DNA of 64,000 nt from Streptomyces alboflavus (lineage in GTDB: Bacteria; Actinomycetota; Actinomycetes; Streptomycetales; Streptomycetaceae), in contig NZ_JNXT01000001.1 of NCBI RefSeq assembly GCF_000716675.1, forward strand, positions 124,001 to 188,000, read 5' to 3'. The notes under the pieces are model-generated. The model had not been told where the DNA came from. It did not search any database and saw only the letters and a list, made by a program, of their open reading frames with translations. Made by a program: the position numbers and the translations under genes. Each line of letters begins with the position of its first letter. Position 1 is the first letter of the stretch. Of the stretch, positions 7,537 through 15,288 are shown piece after piece.

Positions 7537-9549
7537 TCAACCGAGCGCTGTTGCGGCCCCTTTGAACACCAATCCGCACCCGAGCGCGAGGACCACGCAC
7601 GCGGAGCCCAGCGGCGCCAGGCGCCGGGTGAGCCCGGCGAGCCGCACCCGCCCCTGCCGCCTCCGTGAAAGCCGCCGCCCCGCCACCGCGGCGACCCGCG
7701 TCCCGAGCCGCACGACGAGGAACCCGGCCGCCGTCAGCGTCAGCGCGAGCCCCGCGCCGTACGCGAGCACGAGCAGCAGCCCGAACCAGGCCTCGCCGAG
7801 CGCGGCGGCGCCGACGAGCACGACGACGGCGGAGGGGCTGGGCACGAGCCCACCGGCGAAGCCGAGGAGGAGGGTGGCGCGGAGGGTGGGGGGTGCGGGC
7901 GGGTGTGTGTGCCCGTGCCCGTGGGAGTGGGCGTGCCCATGCGTATGCCCGTGGCCATGAGAGTGACCGTGGCCGTGGGAGTGGCCGTGGGCGTGGGAGT
8001 GGCCGTGGGCGTGACGCCGATGGCGCCAGGCGCGGCGGAGCAGGACGGCGCCCGCGCCGGCGACGAGGAGGCCGCTGGCGACGCCGAGCCAGGCGACGAC
8101 GGAGGGGGCGGCGGCGGAACCGCCCGCGACGAGGAGCCCGAGCGCCACGACGCCCAAGGTGTGGGTGACGGTGACGGAGGCGGCGAGAGGCAGCACGTCG
8201 CGGAGGGAGGCGGTGCCGCGGGCGGCGGCGGTGGCGGCCATCAGGGTCTTGCCGTGTCCGGGGGCGAGGGCGTGCAGGGCGCCCAGGAGTAGGGCGGTGC
8301 CGAGGGCCGCGGCGGCGAAGGTCCAGGTGAGGTCGTGGCGGGCGACGAGCCGGGTGAGGGCGTCGGTGGCGGCGCGGGGGAGGGCGGACGCGGGCGGTGC
8401 GGGGTCGGCGGCGAGTGCGGGGCCGCCGGGGCGGACGCGCAGGGTGGCGGAGGTGGTGTCGGGAGGGCCGGAGGTGAGGCGCTTCGGGTAGCGGGTGAGG
8501 GCGCGGGAGGGCGAGGTCGCGGGGACGTCGGTGGCGGTGAGGGTCATGCGGTCGCCGCGGGCGGTGATCTCGCGCCAGCCCGGGGTGGGTTGGCGGGCGG
8601 AGCCGTAGCTGAGGGCGAGGTTCCTGCCCTCGGGGAGCGGGGCGGCGAAGCGGCACTCGACGCGGACGGTGGGGAGCCCGGCCTGGCCGGGGCGCACGAG
8701 GACGCGGGCGGCGCGGGACCGGACGGGTACGGCGCGCCCGCCGACGGCGAGACGCGTCCCTGCGGCGGCCTTGCGGCACCGCTCGGCAGCCCAACGGCCG
8801 CTGCCCGACCGCTTGATGGCGGGTTCGGCCTGGGACCCGGGTATCTCGGCCAGATCCTCGACGTGGTCGACCCGGAGCCGCCCCGGGGCCAGGGTCAGGG
8901 CGTCGTGCTGGTTGACGGTGAAGTTGCCGAGGGGGTGGGCGGACGCGGGTGCGGCGGGTAGGAGGAGGACGCCGCAGAGGGCGAGGAGGACGGCGACGAG
9001 GGCGCGGCGGGGCCAGGTGGTGGTGTGTGACTGGGGAGGGGTGGGATGTGGCTGGTGTGCCGGAGGTGGTGTGAGCGAATCGCCGGACTTGCCTCGCCTG
9101 GCGGGAGTGTCGGGAGTGCCGGGAGTGTCGGGGAGCTGGAGGGCGACGAGGGCGCGGCGCGCCCAGGTCGCAGCGCGGTTCCGGGGCCGGGTCCGGCCTG
9201 CCTCGCGCGGCGGACGCGACGCGATGGGCACGCGGAGCCGTCCCTGTGCGGCCCGCCCGGCCACTCCAGCCCGCCCGGCCCGCCCGCACCGCCCCGGACG
9301 CGGCCCTCGTGACCCCCGTTCGCCCCCGACCAGCAGGAGCCACCGAACGAGTCCACGCCGACCGGTCGCCCCGTCGACGCCGAGTACATGTCCCGACGCG
9401 CGGGGGTCGGCCCCCGGCTCACCGTCCGGTGCGGAGTAACCGGTGGGCGGGTGGGGGACATCCGCCGCGAAGCGGCGGGACAGGACCGCCCCCCACCGGG
9501 CGGCACCCGCCCGACCACCGACGCCACCCGCACACAGGACAACCCTCAT
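7537..9549 (-). CDS. NicO/RcnA-type nickel/cobalt exporter with His-rich loop and odd N-terminal extension
   Basis: 670 residues if started at ATG 9549, which has GGAGGGG 5 bases upstream and overlaps the TGA of the TPR gene (ATGA). From about residue 170 it matches the family: signal-type segment ALVAVLLALCGVLLLPAAPASAHP, GNFTVNQHDAL, a DUF4198-like luminal domain, then membrane helices with GALHALAPGHGKTL (the conserved HxxxxxHG metal motif), a cytoplasmic His/Gly loop (HGHSHAHGHSH, more than 20 His) and GFAGGLVPSPSAVVVLV. Such proteins export Ni or Co. The first 150 residues are Arg/Gly/Pro-rich, not family-like, and contain an in-frame 27-bp repeat. No ATG/GTG lies close before the signal segment, so the true start is uncertain. 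Confidence 0.85.
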   Translation of the reverse strand: MRVVLCAGGVGGRAGAARWGAVLSRRFAADVPHPPTGYSAPDGEPGADPRASGHVLGVDGATGRRGLVRWLLLVGGERGSRGPRPGRCGRAGRAGVAGRAAQGRLRVPIASRPPREAGRTRPRNRAATWARRALVALQLPDTPGTPDTPARRGKSGDSLTPPPAHQPHPTPPQSHTTTWPRRALVAVLLALCGVLLLPAAPASAHPLGNFTVNQHDALTLAPGRLRVDHVEDLAEIPGSQAEPAIKRSGSGRWAAERCRKAAAGTRLAVGGRAVPVRSRAARVLVRPGQAGLPTVRVECRFAAPLPEGRNLALSYGSARQPTPGWREITARGDRMTLTATDVPATSPSRALTRYPKRLTSGPPDTTSATLRVRPGGPALAADPAPPASALPRAATDALTRLVARHDLTWTFAAAALGTALLLGALHALAPGHGKTLMAATAAARGTASLRDVLPLAASVTVTHTLGVVALGLLVAGGSAAAPSVVAWLGVASGLLVAGAGAVLLRRAWRHRRHAHGHSHAHGHSHGHGHSHGHGHTHGHAHSHGHGHTHPPAPPTLRATLLLGFAGGLVPSPSAVVVLVGAAALGEAWFGLLLVLAYGAGLALTLTAAGFLVVRLGTRVAAVAGRRLSRRRQGRVRLAGLTRRLAPLGSACVVLALGCGLVFKGAATALG

Positions 9550-11249
9550 CGCAACCCCTCCAAAAGCCGCTCAGCATCCCGGGAACCCACAGGCGAGAAC
9601 CCGGAGTTGAGCCCGAGCGCCCGCTCGAGCCACCGCCGCCCCGCCGCGGGCGACCCGGCGCGCAGCTCGATCACCCCGCGGTGGTAGAAGAAGGACGCCT
9701 CACGGAACCCCGTGGCCGTGGCCCGCCGCGCGAACCGCAGCGCCTCACCGTCGCGCCCGACGGCATGCAGCGCCCACCCCAGCGCGTCAGCGGTGTGCAC
9801 GGTCCGCCGCCGCCCCCACTCGGCCCGCGCCGCGGCCAGCGCGGCCTCCGCGTCCCCGTGGTCCACGGCGGCGAGCGCGGTGTCCAGATCGGGGTTGACC
9901 CCGTTCGCACGGGCCAGCCGCGTCCAGGCGTGGATCAGCCGGTACTGCTCCCGGGCCCGCGCCGACTCCCCCCGGGACTCGTACAGTTCACCGAGCGCCA
10001 CCAGCGTCCCGGGCAGCGGCTGCCGGTCCACGGCGGCGCGCAGATCGGCGACGGCCGCCCCCGTCTCGCCCCGGGCGGCCCGCACCCGCCCCCGCGTCTC
10101 CAGGGCGGGAACGTACGACGGATCGGCCCGCAGCGCGACCGCGCACCGCCGCGCTGCCTGCGCGTACTGCCCCTGCCGCCAGGCGAGTTGGGCCAGCGCC
10201 GTGGCGACGTACGCGACGTCGCCGGGTGCCCGCGCGGAGGCGAGGGCGCGTTCCAGGACGCGCCGTGCCCCGCCGGTGTCCCCGCGCAGCTCCCGCACGT
10301 ACGCGTACCGCGTGAAGACCGGGATGCCGGGCCGCCGCGCGTCGGCGTCCCGCGCCGCCGTCAACGCCCGTTCGTACGAGCCGAGTTCGACGAGCGCGTC
10401 GATGCGGGTGGCGAGCGCCCGCTCGCTGTAGGGGTTCGCGGCAAGGGCCCGCTCGGCGTACCGCAGCGCGCCGGGGAAGTCGTGCCGCGCGGCGGCGAGC
10501 GCGCCGTGCCCGGCGAGGGCCCCGTCGTGGCCGGGGCGGAGCGCGAGCGCGCGGTCGAGTGCGCGCTCGGCCTCGGCGTACCGGGTGGGGTCGGCGTGCG
10601 TGCGCGCCTGCTCGACGTACGCGGACCCGAGCGCGGCCCAGGACACGAAGTCCCCGGGCCGTGCCCGCACCCGCTCCCGCAGCGCGGCGACCCCGCGGTC
10701 GAGGTCGCCCGCGCGCAGCCCGTCGGGCGGCGCCGCGAACGGGGGCGGCGGGGCGGCCGCCACGGACGGCCGCCCCTCCTCCCGCAGCCCGCCGACGACC
10801 ACCGCACCCGCGGTCAGCACGACCGCGAGCGCGGCGACGGCCCCGAGCCGCCACCCGGCCCGGCGGGCGCCACCCGCACGGACCGGCCGTCCGGCCGACG
10901 TGTCACCGAGCCGCCGCACAGCACTCCCGAGGCCCTCCGCCCGGTCCCCGCCCGGGGTGCCGTCGAGCGGCACCCCGGCGGAATCGGCAGAGCGGCCCGA
11001 CCCGGCGGACCGCCTGGAATCGGCGGTCCGGTCCGGCCCGGTGGTCCGGTCCGGCTCGGTGGTCCGGTCCGGCCCGGTGGTCCGGCTCGACTCGGCGGTC
11101 CAGTCCGTCCCGGCGGCCCCGCCCACCCCGGCGGACAAAGGCACCCCGGCGGACTCGCCCACCCCGGCAGATCGAGCCGCCCTGCCCGACCGAGTCACCC
11201 CGGCCGACCGGGCCGTCCCTCCAAGGCGCTTCATGCGGCGGCCGGCCAT
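9546..11249 (-). CDS. membrane-anchored TPR protein
   Basis: A 567-residue protein. The first 110 residues are low complexity with a repeated RTTGPDRTTEPDRTTG unit, followed by one membrane helix (WRLGAVAALAVVLTAGAVVVGGL) and then about ten tetratricopeptide-type helix pairs, for example AEAERALDRALALRPGHDGALAG and ALRYAERALAANP. TPR arrays hold protein complexes together. It starts 1 base after the DUF4331 stop and overlaps the exporter start (ATGA), so the three are one operon. Probable role: an extracytoplasmic scaffold for the DUF4331 protein or exporter (inference). Confidence 0.85.
   Translation of the reverse strand: MAGRRMKRLGGTARSAGVTRSGRAARSAGVGESAGVPLSAGVGGAAGTDWTAESSRTTGPDRTTEPDRTTGPDRTADSRRSAGSGRSADSAGVPLDGTPGGDRAEGLGSAVRRLGDTSAGRPVRAGGARRAGWRLGAVAALAVVLTAGAVVVGGLREEGRPSVAAAPPPPFAAPPDGLRAGDLDRGVAALRERVRARPGDFVSWAALGSAYVEQARTHADPTRYAEAERALDRALALRPGHDGALAGHGALAAARHDFPGALRYAERALAANPYSERALATRIDALVELGSYERALTAARDADARRPGIPVFTRYAYVRELRGDTGGARRVLERALASARAPGDVAYVATALAQLAWRQGQYAQAARRCAVALRADPSYVPALETRGRVRAARGETGAAVADLRAAVDRQPLPGTLVALGELYESRGESARAREQYRLIHAWTRLARANGVNPDLDTALAAVDHGDAEAALAAARAEWGRRRTVHTADALGWALHAVGRDGEALRFARRATATGFREASFFYHRGVIELRAGSPAAGRRWLERALGLNSGFSPVGSRDAERLLEGLR
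11036..11100. repeat. short tandem repeat in the TPR protein gene
   Basis: Three near-identical units of about 21 bp (core GTGGTCCGGTCCGG) are visible between 11036 and 11100. Together they encode the RTTGPDRTTEPDRTTG stretch. Unit number may vary between strains. Confidence 0.6.
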
Positions 11250-11250
11250 C

Positions 11251-12849
11251 TCAACCCCCCGTGGCCCCGGGCCCGCGCCCCTGCGGACCCGCGCCGTCGA
11301 CCCGTGCGCGCCACCACACGAGGCCGAGGATCAGGAGCAGCAGCCCGGCGCCACCGGCTGCGGCGGAGGCCAGGAGGACGGTGTCGGTGGAGTCGTCCGT
11401 GTCGCGGGCGGCGGTGGCCGGTGCGCCGCCGTTCATGGCGTTGCCCGGGGCCCCGGAGCCGTCGTCCGAGCCGGAGCGTGCGCCCTTCTCGGCGAGGGGC
11501 CCGCGGGAGCCCGACGTGGGCAGGGCCAGATACGGGAAGGAGCGTCCGAAGGCGCGGTCGTTGGCGTTGACGGCGTCGCCCAAGTCGTTCTTCTGGCCGA
11601 CGAGTTCGCCCTGGACGACCTGGAGGGAGATGTCCAGGACGTCGTCACCGAGCCGCCGCCCGTTGGGGTAGCCCGCGTTGTCGCCGTCGAGGACGCCGAG
11701 GCGCTTCGGTGCGGCGGTGGGCTTGACGGAGGTGTTCAGGCGCAGGGCCTCGGCGGGCCGGACGCCCGGCGGCTGGTTGAGGTCCTTGACGCCGGTCAGG
11801 AACACCGACACCAGGTCGTTGCGGGGCTCCTTCGGCGCCTTGATCTTGTAGATCGACTCGATCAGGCGCGGCAGTTCCGGCTTGGTGACGTACGGCAGGA
11901 AGTCGGCGTCGTTCCAGGGCGAGGACGCGTTGAACTTGTCCTTGTCCTTCATGGGGACGACGACCTCGTTGACGAGGGGCGCCCCCAGCCGGGAGACCTG
12001 CGTCCACTTCCCGGACGCGTTCTTGCGCTGCGTCGTCGACCAGACGCCGACGGTCGGCTGCTTCTCCGACTGGCGGATCGAGGCGGAAGGCACCTGCAGG
12101 GCGACGGAGTTGACGTTGTACCCGGCGAGGGTGTCCCGCCCGACCTCCGACAGATCGCCGCCGTACAGCAGGTCGAACACGCGCAGGTCGAGGAAGAACG
12201 GATCGTCGGCCTGCCCGGCGAACGCGGTACCGCCGTCGGACAGCTTCCGCACGGCCTGCCCGCGCAGCTTGGCGTAGTCGGGCATGGACGCCTTGCCGAC
12301 ATGGCTCGGCGCGACCGGCAGGTCGTCGGCGACCTTCTTCGTCGAGACGACCTTCTGGTCCTTCAGGCGCAGCAGGTCGATGTCGTACGTCTGCGTCACG
12401 TTCAGGTCCGGGTCGTCCAGGGACGTGACGGGGCCGGTGTTGTAGAGGAACGTGTCCCCGTTCTTCGTACGGGTGTCGAAGGTCCAGCGGTACAGCAGGT
12501 CGCCCTGCGCGTCGCCGTCGCTGTCGATGTGCACGTCGTACCGGGCGTCCTCGGCGAACGTGTAGAAGTTCGGGCCGCCCGCCGGCTCCGAGAACGGCAG
12601 CCAGTTCGCGACGATCGTGGTGGTGTCGGGCTTGTCGGGGCTGACGAACGCGTACACGTCCGTGTTGTCGTAACTCGGCTGCCCCGAGATCAGTGGGGCC
12701 TCACGGTGGCTGGAGGCATGGGCCGCCTCCGGTTCGAGCGTGCCGGTCCCGGCGGCTGCGAGCCCCCCGGCGGCCAGCACGCCGCACACGAGCCCGGCGA
12801 TGCCACGGGTGCTCCGTAGCCTCGCGCGGCTCCTCGCGACTGCTGTCAT
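11251..12849 (-). CDS. exported DUF4331 protein with C-terminal membrane anchor
   Basis: A 532-residue protein. N-terminal signal peptide (STRGIAGLVCGVLAAGGLAAAG), then the DUF4331 signature SSHREAPLISGQPSYDNTDVY near residue 40, and a long beta-rich body containing FVSPDKPDTTTIVANWLPF, DARYDVHIDSDGDAQGDL and FFLDLRVFDLLYGGDL. The end has a Ser/Asp linker and one helix (VLLASAAAGGAGLLLLILGLVWW) with a basic tail, so the domain is displayed outside the membrane. Function of DUF4331 is not established. ATG 12849 has GAGGA 5 bases upstream. It faces the sigma factor gene across 255 bases and heads the operon with the TPR protein and metal exporter. Confidence 0.9.
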   Translation of the reverse strand: MTAVARSRARLRSTRGIAGLVCGVLAAGGLAAAGTGTLEPEAAHASSHREAPLISGQPSYDNTDVYAFVSPDKPDTTTIVANWLPFSEPAGGPNFYTFAEDARYDVHIDSDGDAQGDLLYRWTFDTRTKNGDTFLYNTGPVTSLDDPDLNVTQTYDIDLLRLKDQKVVSTKKVADDLPVAPSHVGKASMPDYAKLRGQAVRKLSDGGTAFAGQADDPFFLDLRVFDLLYGGDLSEVGRDTLAGYNVNSVALQVPSASIRQSEKQPTVGVWSTTQRKNASGKWTQVSRLGAPLVNEVVVPMKDKDKFNASSPWNDADFLPYVTKPELPRLIESIYKIKAPKEPRNDLVSVFLTGVKDLNQPPGVRPAEALRLNTSVKPTAAPKRLGVLDGDNAGYPNGRRLGDDVLDISLQVVQGELVGQKNDLGDAVNANDRAFGRSFPYLALPTSGSRGPLAEKGARSGSDDGSGAPGNAMNGGAPATAARDTDDSTDTVLLASAAAGGAGLLLLILGLVWWRARVDGAGPQGRGPGATGG

Positions 12850-13104
12850 CGCGTCCGTCCTCACTGTGGTGGTGGGTGGTCGGGCGTCTCTCGTGAGTCG
12901 TCCCGACGGCCGCGCGCGTGGGCCGGGCGCGGTCCGTCTGCCTCGCCATTCGGCGCCGCGCCCCGCGCGGATTGGCACCAATCCCGCCCGAGGTCTCGCA
13001 CCGAACCCCCACCGCGTCCAGAATTGGGCGCCCGGGGAGCGGGGAACGGCCGCGACATGCGCCGAGAGCCCCGGGGAGAGGCCCGAAGAAGAGGGGGGAC
13101 CCGG

Positions 13105-13647
13105 GTGGACGCTGACGCACTGCTGCCCCTGGTGGCCCGCGGCGACCAGAAGGCGTTCGAGGAGCTGTACGGACTGGTGTCCGGGCCGGTGTACGGCCTG
13201 GTCCGCAGAGTGCTGCGCGACCCCGCCCAGTCGGAGGAGGTGGTCCAGGAAGTGCTCCTCGAACTGTGGCGCACCGCCGCCCGGTACGACCCGGCGCGCG
13301 GCACCGCCCTGTCCTGGATCCTCACGCTCGCCCACCGCAGGGCCGTCGACCGGGTACGCAGCGCACGGGCCGCGAGCGACCGCGAGCAGCGCGTCGCCCA
13401 GCGCGCCGAGACGCCCGCGTTCGACCAGGTCGCCGAGGAGGTCGAGGGCAGCCTGGAGCGCGAGTGGGTGCGCCGCTGCCTGGAGCGCCTCACCGACCTC
13501 CAGCACCAGGCCGTGACGCTCGCCTACTACGACGGCTACACCTACCGCGAGGTGGCCCGCCGCCTGTCCGTTCCCCTCGGCACCGTCAAGACCCGGATGC
13601 GGGACGGCCTCCTGCGGCTGCGCGACTGTCTGGGCGCCGCCGCATGA
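13105..13647 (+). CDS. ECF sigma factor, SigK-like
   Basis: A 180-residue sigma-70 family protein. Region 2 spans DADALLPLVARGDQKAFEELY through SEEVVQEVLLELWRTAARYDPARGTALSWILTLAHRRAVDRVR; region 4 is LERLTDLQHQAVTLAYYDGYTYREVARRLSVPLGTVKTRMRDGLLRLR. I chose GTG 13105, which has GAGGGGGG 6 bases upstream; ATG 13057 and a start at 13024 are also open but lack this. The stop overlaps the ATG of the anti-sigma gene (ATGA). Likely directs transcription of itself and the divergent DUF4331 operon when its anti-sigma factor releases it (inference from arrangement). Confidence 0.92.
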   Translation: MDADALLPLVARGDQKAFEELYGLVSGPVYGLVRRVLRDPAQSEEVVQEVLLELWRTAARYDPARGTALSWILTLAHRRAVDRVRSARAASDREQRVAQRAETPAFDQVAEEVEGSLEREWVRRCLERLTDLQHQAVTLAYYDGYTYREVARRLSVPLGTVKTRMRDGLLRLRDCLGAAA

Positions 13648-14459
13648 GACCGACGGGCACCGGCCTGTTCGGCCGCATCCGGCTGTACGTGGGCGGCCTG
13701 CCGCTCGGCCGCACCGTGCACTCCCTCGCCGTGCCGTACGCCCTCGACGCCCTCGACCCGCAGGAGACCCGCCGCTTCGAGCGCCATCTGGAGGGGTGCT
13801 CGCGCTGCACCGACGAGGTGCGGGCGCTCGCGGCCGACACCGTACGCCTGGCGCGCGCCGCATCCGTCCCGGCGCCCCCGGACCTGCGGGACCGCATCCT
13901 GACCGCCGTGCGCGCCACCGAGCAGGAGGCTCCGGAGCCCGCGGTGGTGGTGCCGGAGCGCGGTGGCGCCCCGGCGCGCGGCCGCGCCCCCGTCCTTGTG
14001 GCGCTCGCCGCGTCCGCCGCCGTCCTCGCCCTCGTCGCCGTCGGCATCCTCGCCCTCGCCCTCGGCCGCGCCGACGACCGGCTCGACGAGGAGCGGGCCG
14101 CCGCACGTGAGATCGCCCACGTCCTGGCCGCGCCCGACGCCCGTGCGGCCGACGCCAGGGACGCCCGCGGGCGCGGCCTCGGCGTCGTCGCGTCCCGCGC
14201 GCGGGGACAGGCCGTGGTCACGCCGTCCCGGCTCGGCAGGCCGCCCGACGGCCGGTCTCATCAACTGTGGGTGATGCGCGCGGGGGCCGCGCCGCGCTCC
14301 CTGGGCCTGCTGGACGGCGAAACGCCGGTCGTCGCGGACGATCTGAAAGGGAGCGCCGGATCACTCGCTGTCACCGTCGAACCCGACGGCGGATCGGTGC
14401 GGCCCACTACCGCACCGGTTGTCCAACTCACCCTGAAATCAGTTGGATTCGGAGAGTAA
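13644..14459 (+). CDS. RskA-type anti-sigma factor
   Basis: A 271-residue single-pass membrane protein. The N-terminal part has a zinc-type anti-sigma motif, HLEGCSRCTDEV (HxxxCxxC), in LDALDPQETRRFERHLEGCSRC near residue 45. One helix follows (VLVALAASAAVLALVAVGILALAL near 115-138), then an RskA-like extracytoplasmic domain with RSHQLWVMRAG and PRSLGLLDGETPVV. It should hold the upstream sigma factor at the membrane and release it after regulated proteolysis. ATG 13644 sits inside the sigma stop (ATGA). The pair lies divergent to the DUF4331 operon. Confidence 0.9.
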   Translation: MRPTGTGLFGRIRLYVGGLPLGRTVHSLAVPYALDALDPQETRRFERHLEGCSRCTDEVRALAADTVRLARAASVPAPPDLRDRILTAVRATEQEAPEPAVVVPERGGAPARGRAPVLVALAASAAVLALVAVGILALALGRADDRLDEERAAAREIAHVLAAPDARAADARDARGRGLGVVASRARGQAVVTPSRLGRPPDGRSHQLWVMRAGAAPRSLGLLDGETPVVADDLKGSAGSLAVTVEPDGGSVRPTTAPVVQLTLKSVGFGE

Positions 14460-14575
14460 TCGTCAACGTCCTTGTGGGGAAGGTGAATCCTGCGACCGGG
14501 ATACACGAGTGTCATGGCGGGGCGATAGGGTTAACCTGCCCTGGGCCGGGTGCCCTCGTACGGGTGGGGAGTGAC

Positions 14576-14848
14576 ATGGAACAGATAACAGTGCGCAGTA
14601 GGGCGAGGGTCCCTGCGATCACTTGTGGGAGCGGCGCGAGCAGTTCGCGTCTCGACCGTCACCTCTCGGTGCTGGGCGGCCCCGCCGTCCCGCAGCGTGA
14701 GGCGGCCGAGGCGACGCTGCTGATGCGCGAGCTCACCTCGCGTGATGTCGCGCACGACCGCAGCGGTGGCAGGCGCGCACGTGTGCGCCGGGTGTCGCTG
14801 TTCGCTCCGCTGCGGCGGTTGCGGCGTTCGCTGTTCGGCAGCCACTAG
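14576..14848 (+). CDS. small basic protein of unknown function
   Basis: A 90-residue protein beginning MEQITVRSRARVPAITCGS, with the central stretch RLDRHLSVLGGPAVPQREAAEATLLMRELTSRDVAH and a very basic tail (RARVRRVSLFAPLRRLRRSLFG). GGGGAG precedes ATG 14576 by a few bases; the frame is open further upstream only as a shadow. I do not recognise a characterised family. The single Cys, amphipathic middle and Arg-rich end could suit nucleic-acid or membrane binding, but that is a guess. It stands alone between the anti-sigma gene and a repeat-filled region. Confidence 0.7.
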   Translation: MEQITVRSRARVPAITCGSGASSSRLDRHLSVLGGPAVPQREAAEATLLMRELTSRDVAHDRSGGRRARVRRVSLFAPLRRLRRSLFGSH

Positions 14849-15288
14849 TTTCTGGCGTGGGCGCCTTGGTCTCGGGCCGTGGCGTCCCGCCGTCCTCCCT
14901 CTCTTTGCCTGGGTGCCGCAGATCGGCCTGCGGCCTCGTCCTCAAGCGCCGGACGGGCTTTCTCCCGCCCACCCGCCCGAACTTGCATCGGCTTGCCCGA
15001 CAGCCCGGCACCTTCAGCCCCGAAACGGCTCACCCCGCAGTGCCTCTCCGGCCCGCCCCGCGCATTGCGGCCCGCCCTGCGGCGCCTTTCCGGCTCGGGG
15101 AAGTTTTCAGCCCGTCCGGCGTTTGAGGACGAGGCGCGGAGCGCCGATAGCGGGGGAGGGCTGTCCCACCCGTCACGGGACGTCCGACTGCGGGGTCCGG
15201 GGCGGAGCCCCCCGCGCGGCGGAGCCGCACAATGTCACAGCCGGGAAGGGGCGGGACTGGGGCGCCCCGCAGGGCCCCCGCAGCCGTC
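14849..15288. repeat. non-coding block with inverted interspersed repeats
   Basis: No gene is visible in these 440 bases. They contain a reverse copy (14935-14966) and a forward copy (15109-15147, with a second box at 15243-15268) of an interspersed element. Bases 14935-14959 and 15109-15133 are reverse complements with one mismatch. The element recurs at 39667-39803 and 40521-40552. The 32 bases at 14935-14966 are identical to 40521-40552, and the 26-base G-rich box at 15243 matches 39778-39803 with one difference. This is a dispersed streptomycete repeat that could form a large hairpin. Confidence 0.8.

Noticed and set aside
9246..11570. A long plus-strand frame opposite the TPR protein gene
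   Set aside because: Arg/Pro/Gly-rich shadow with no family residues.
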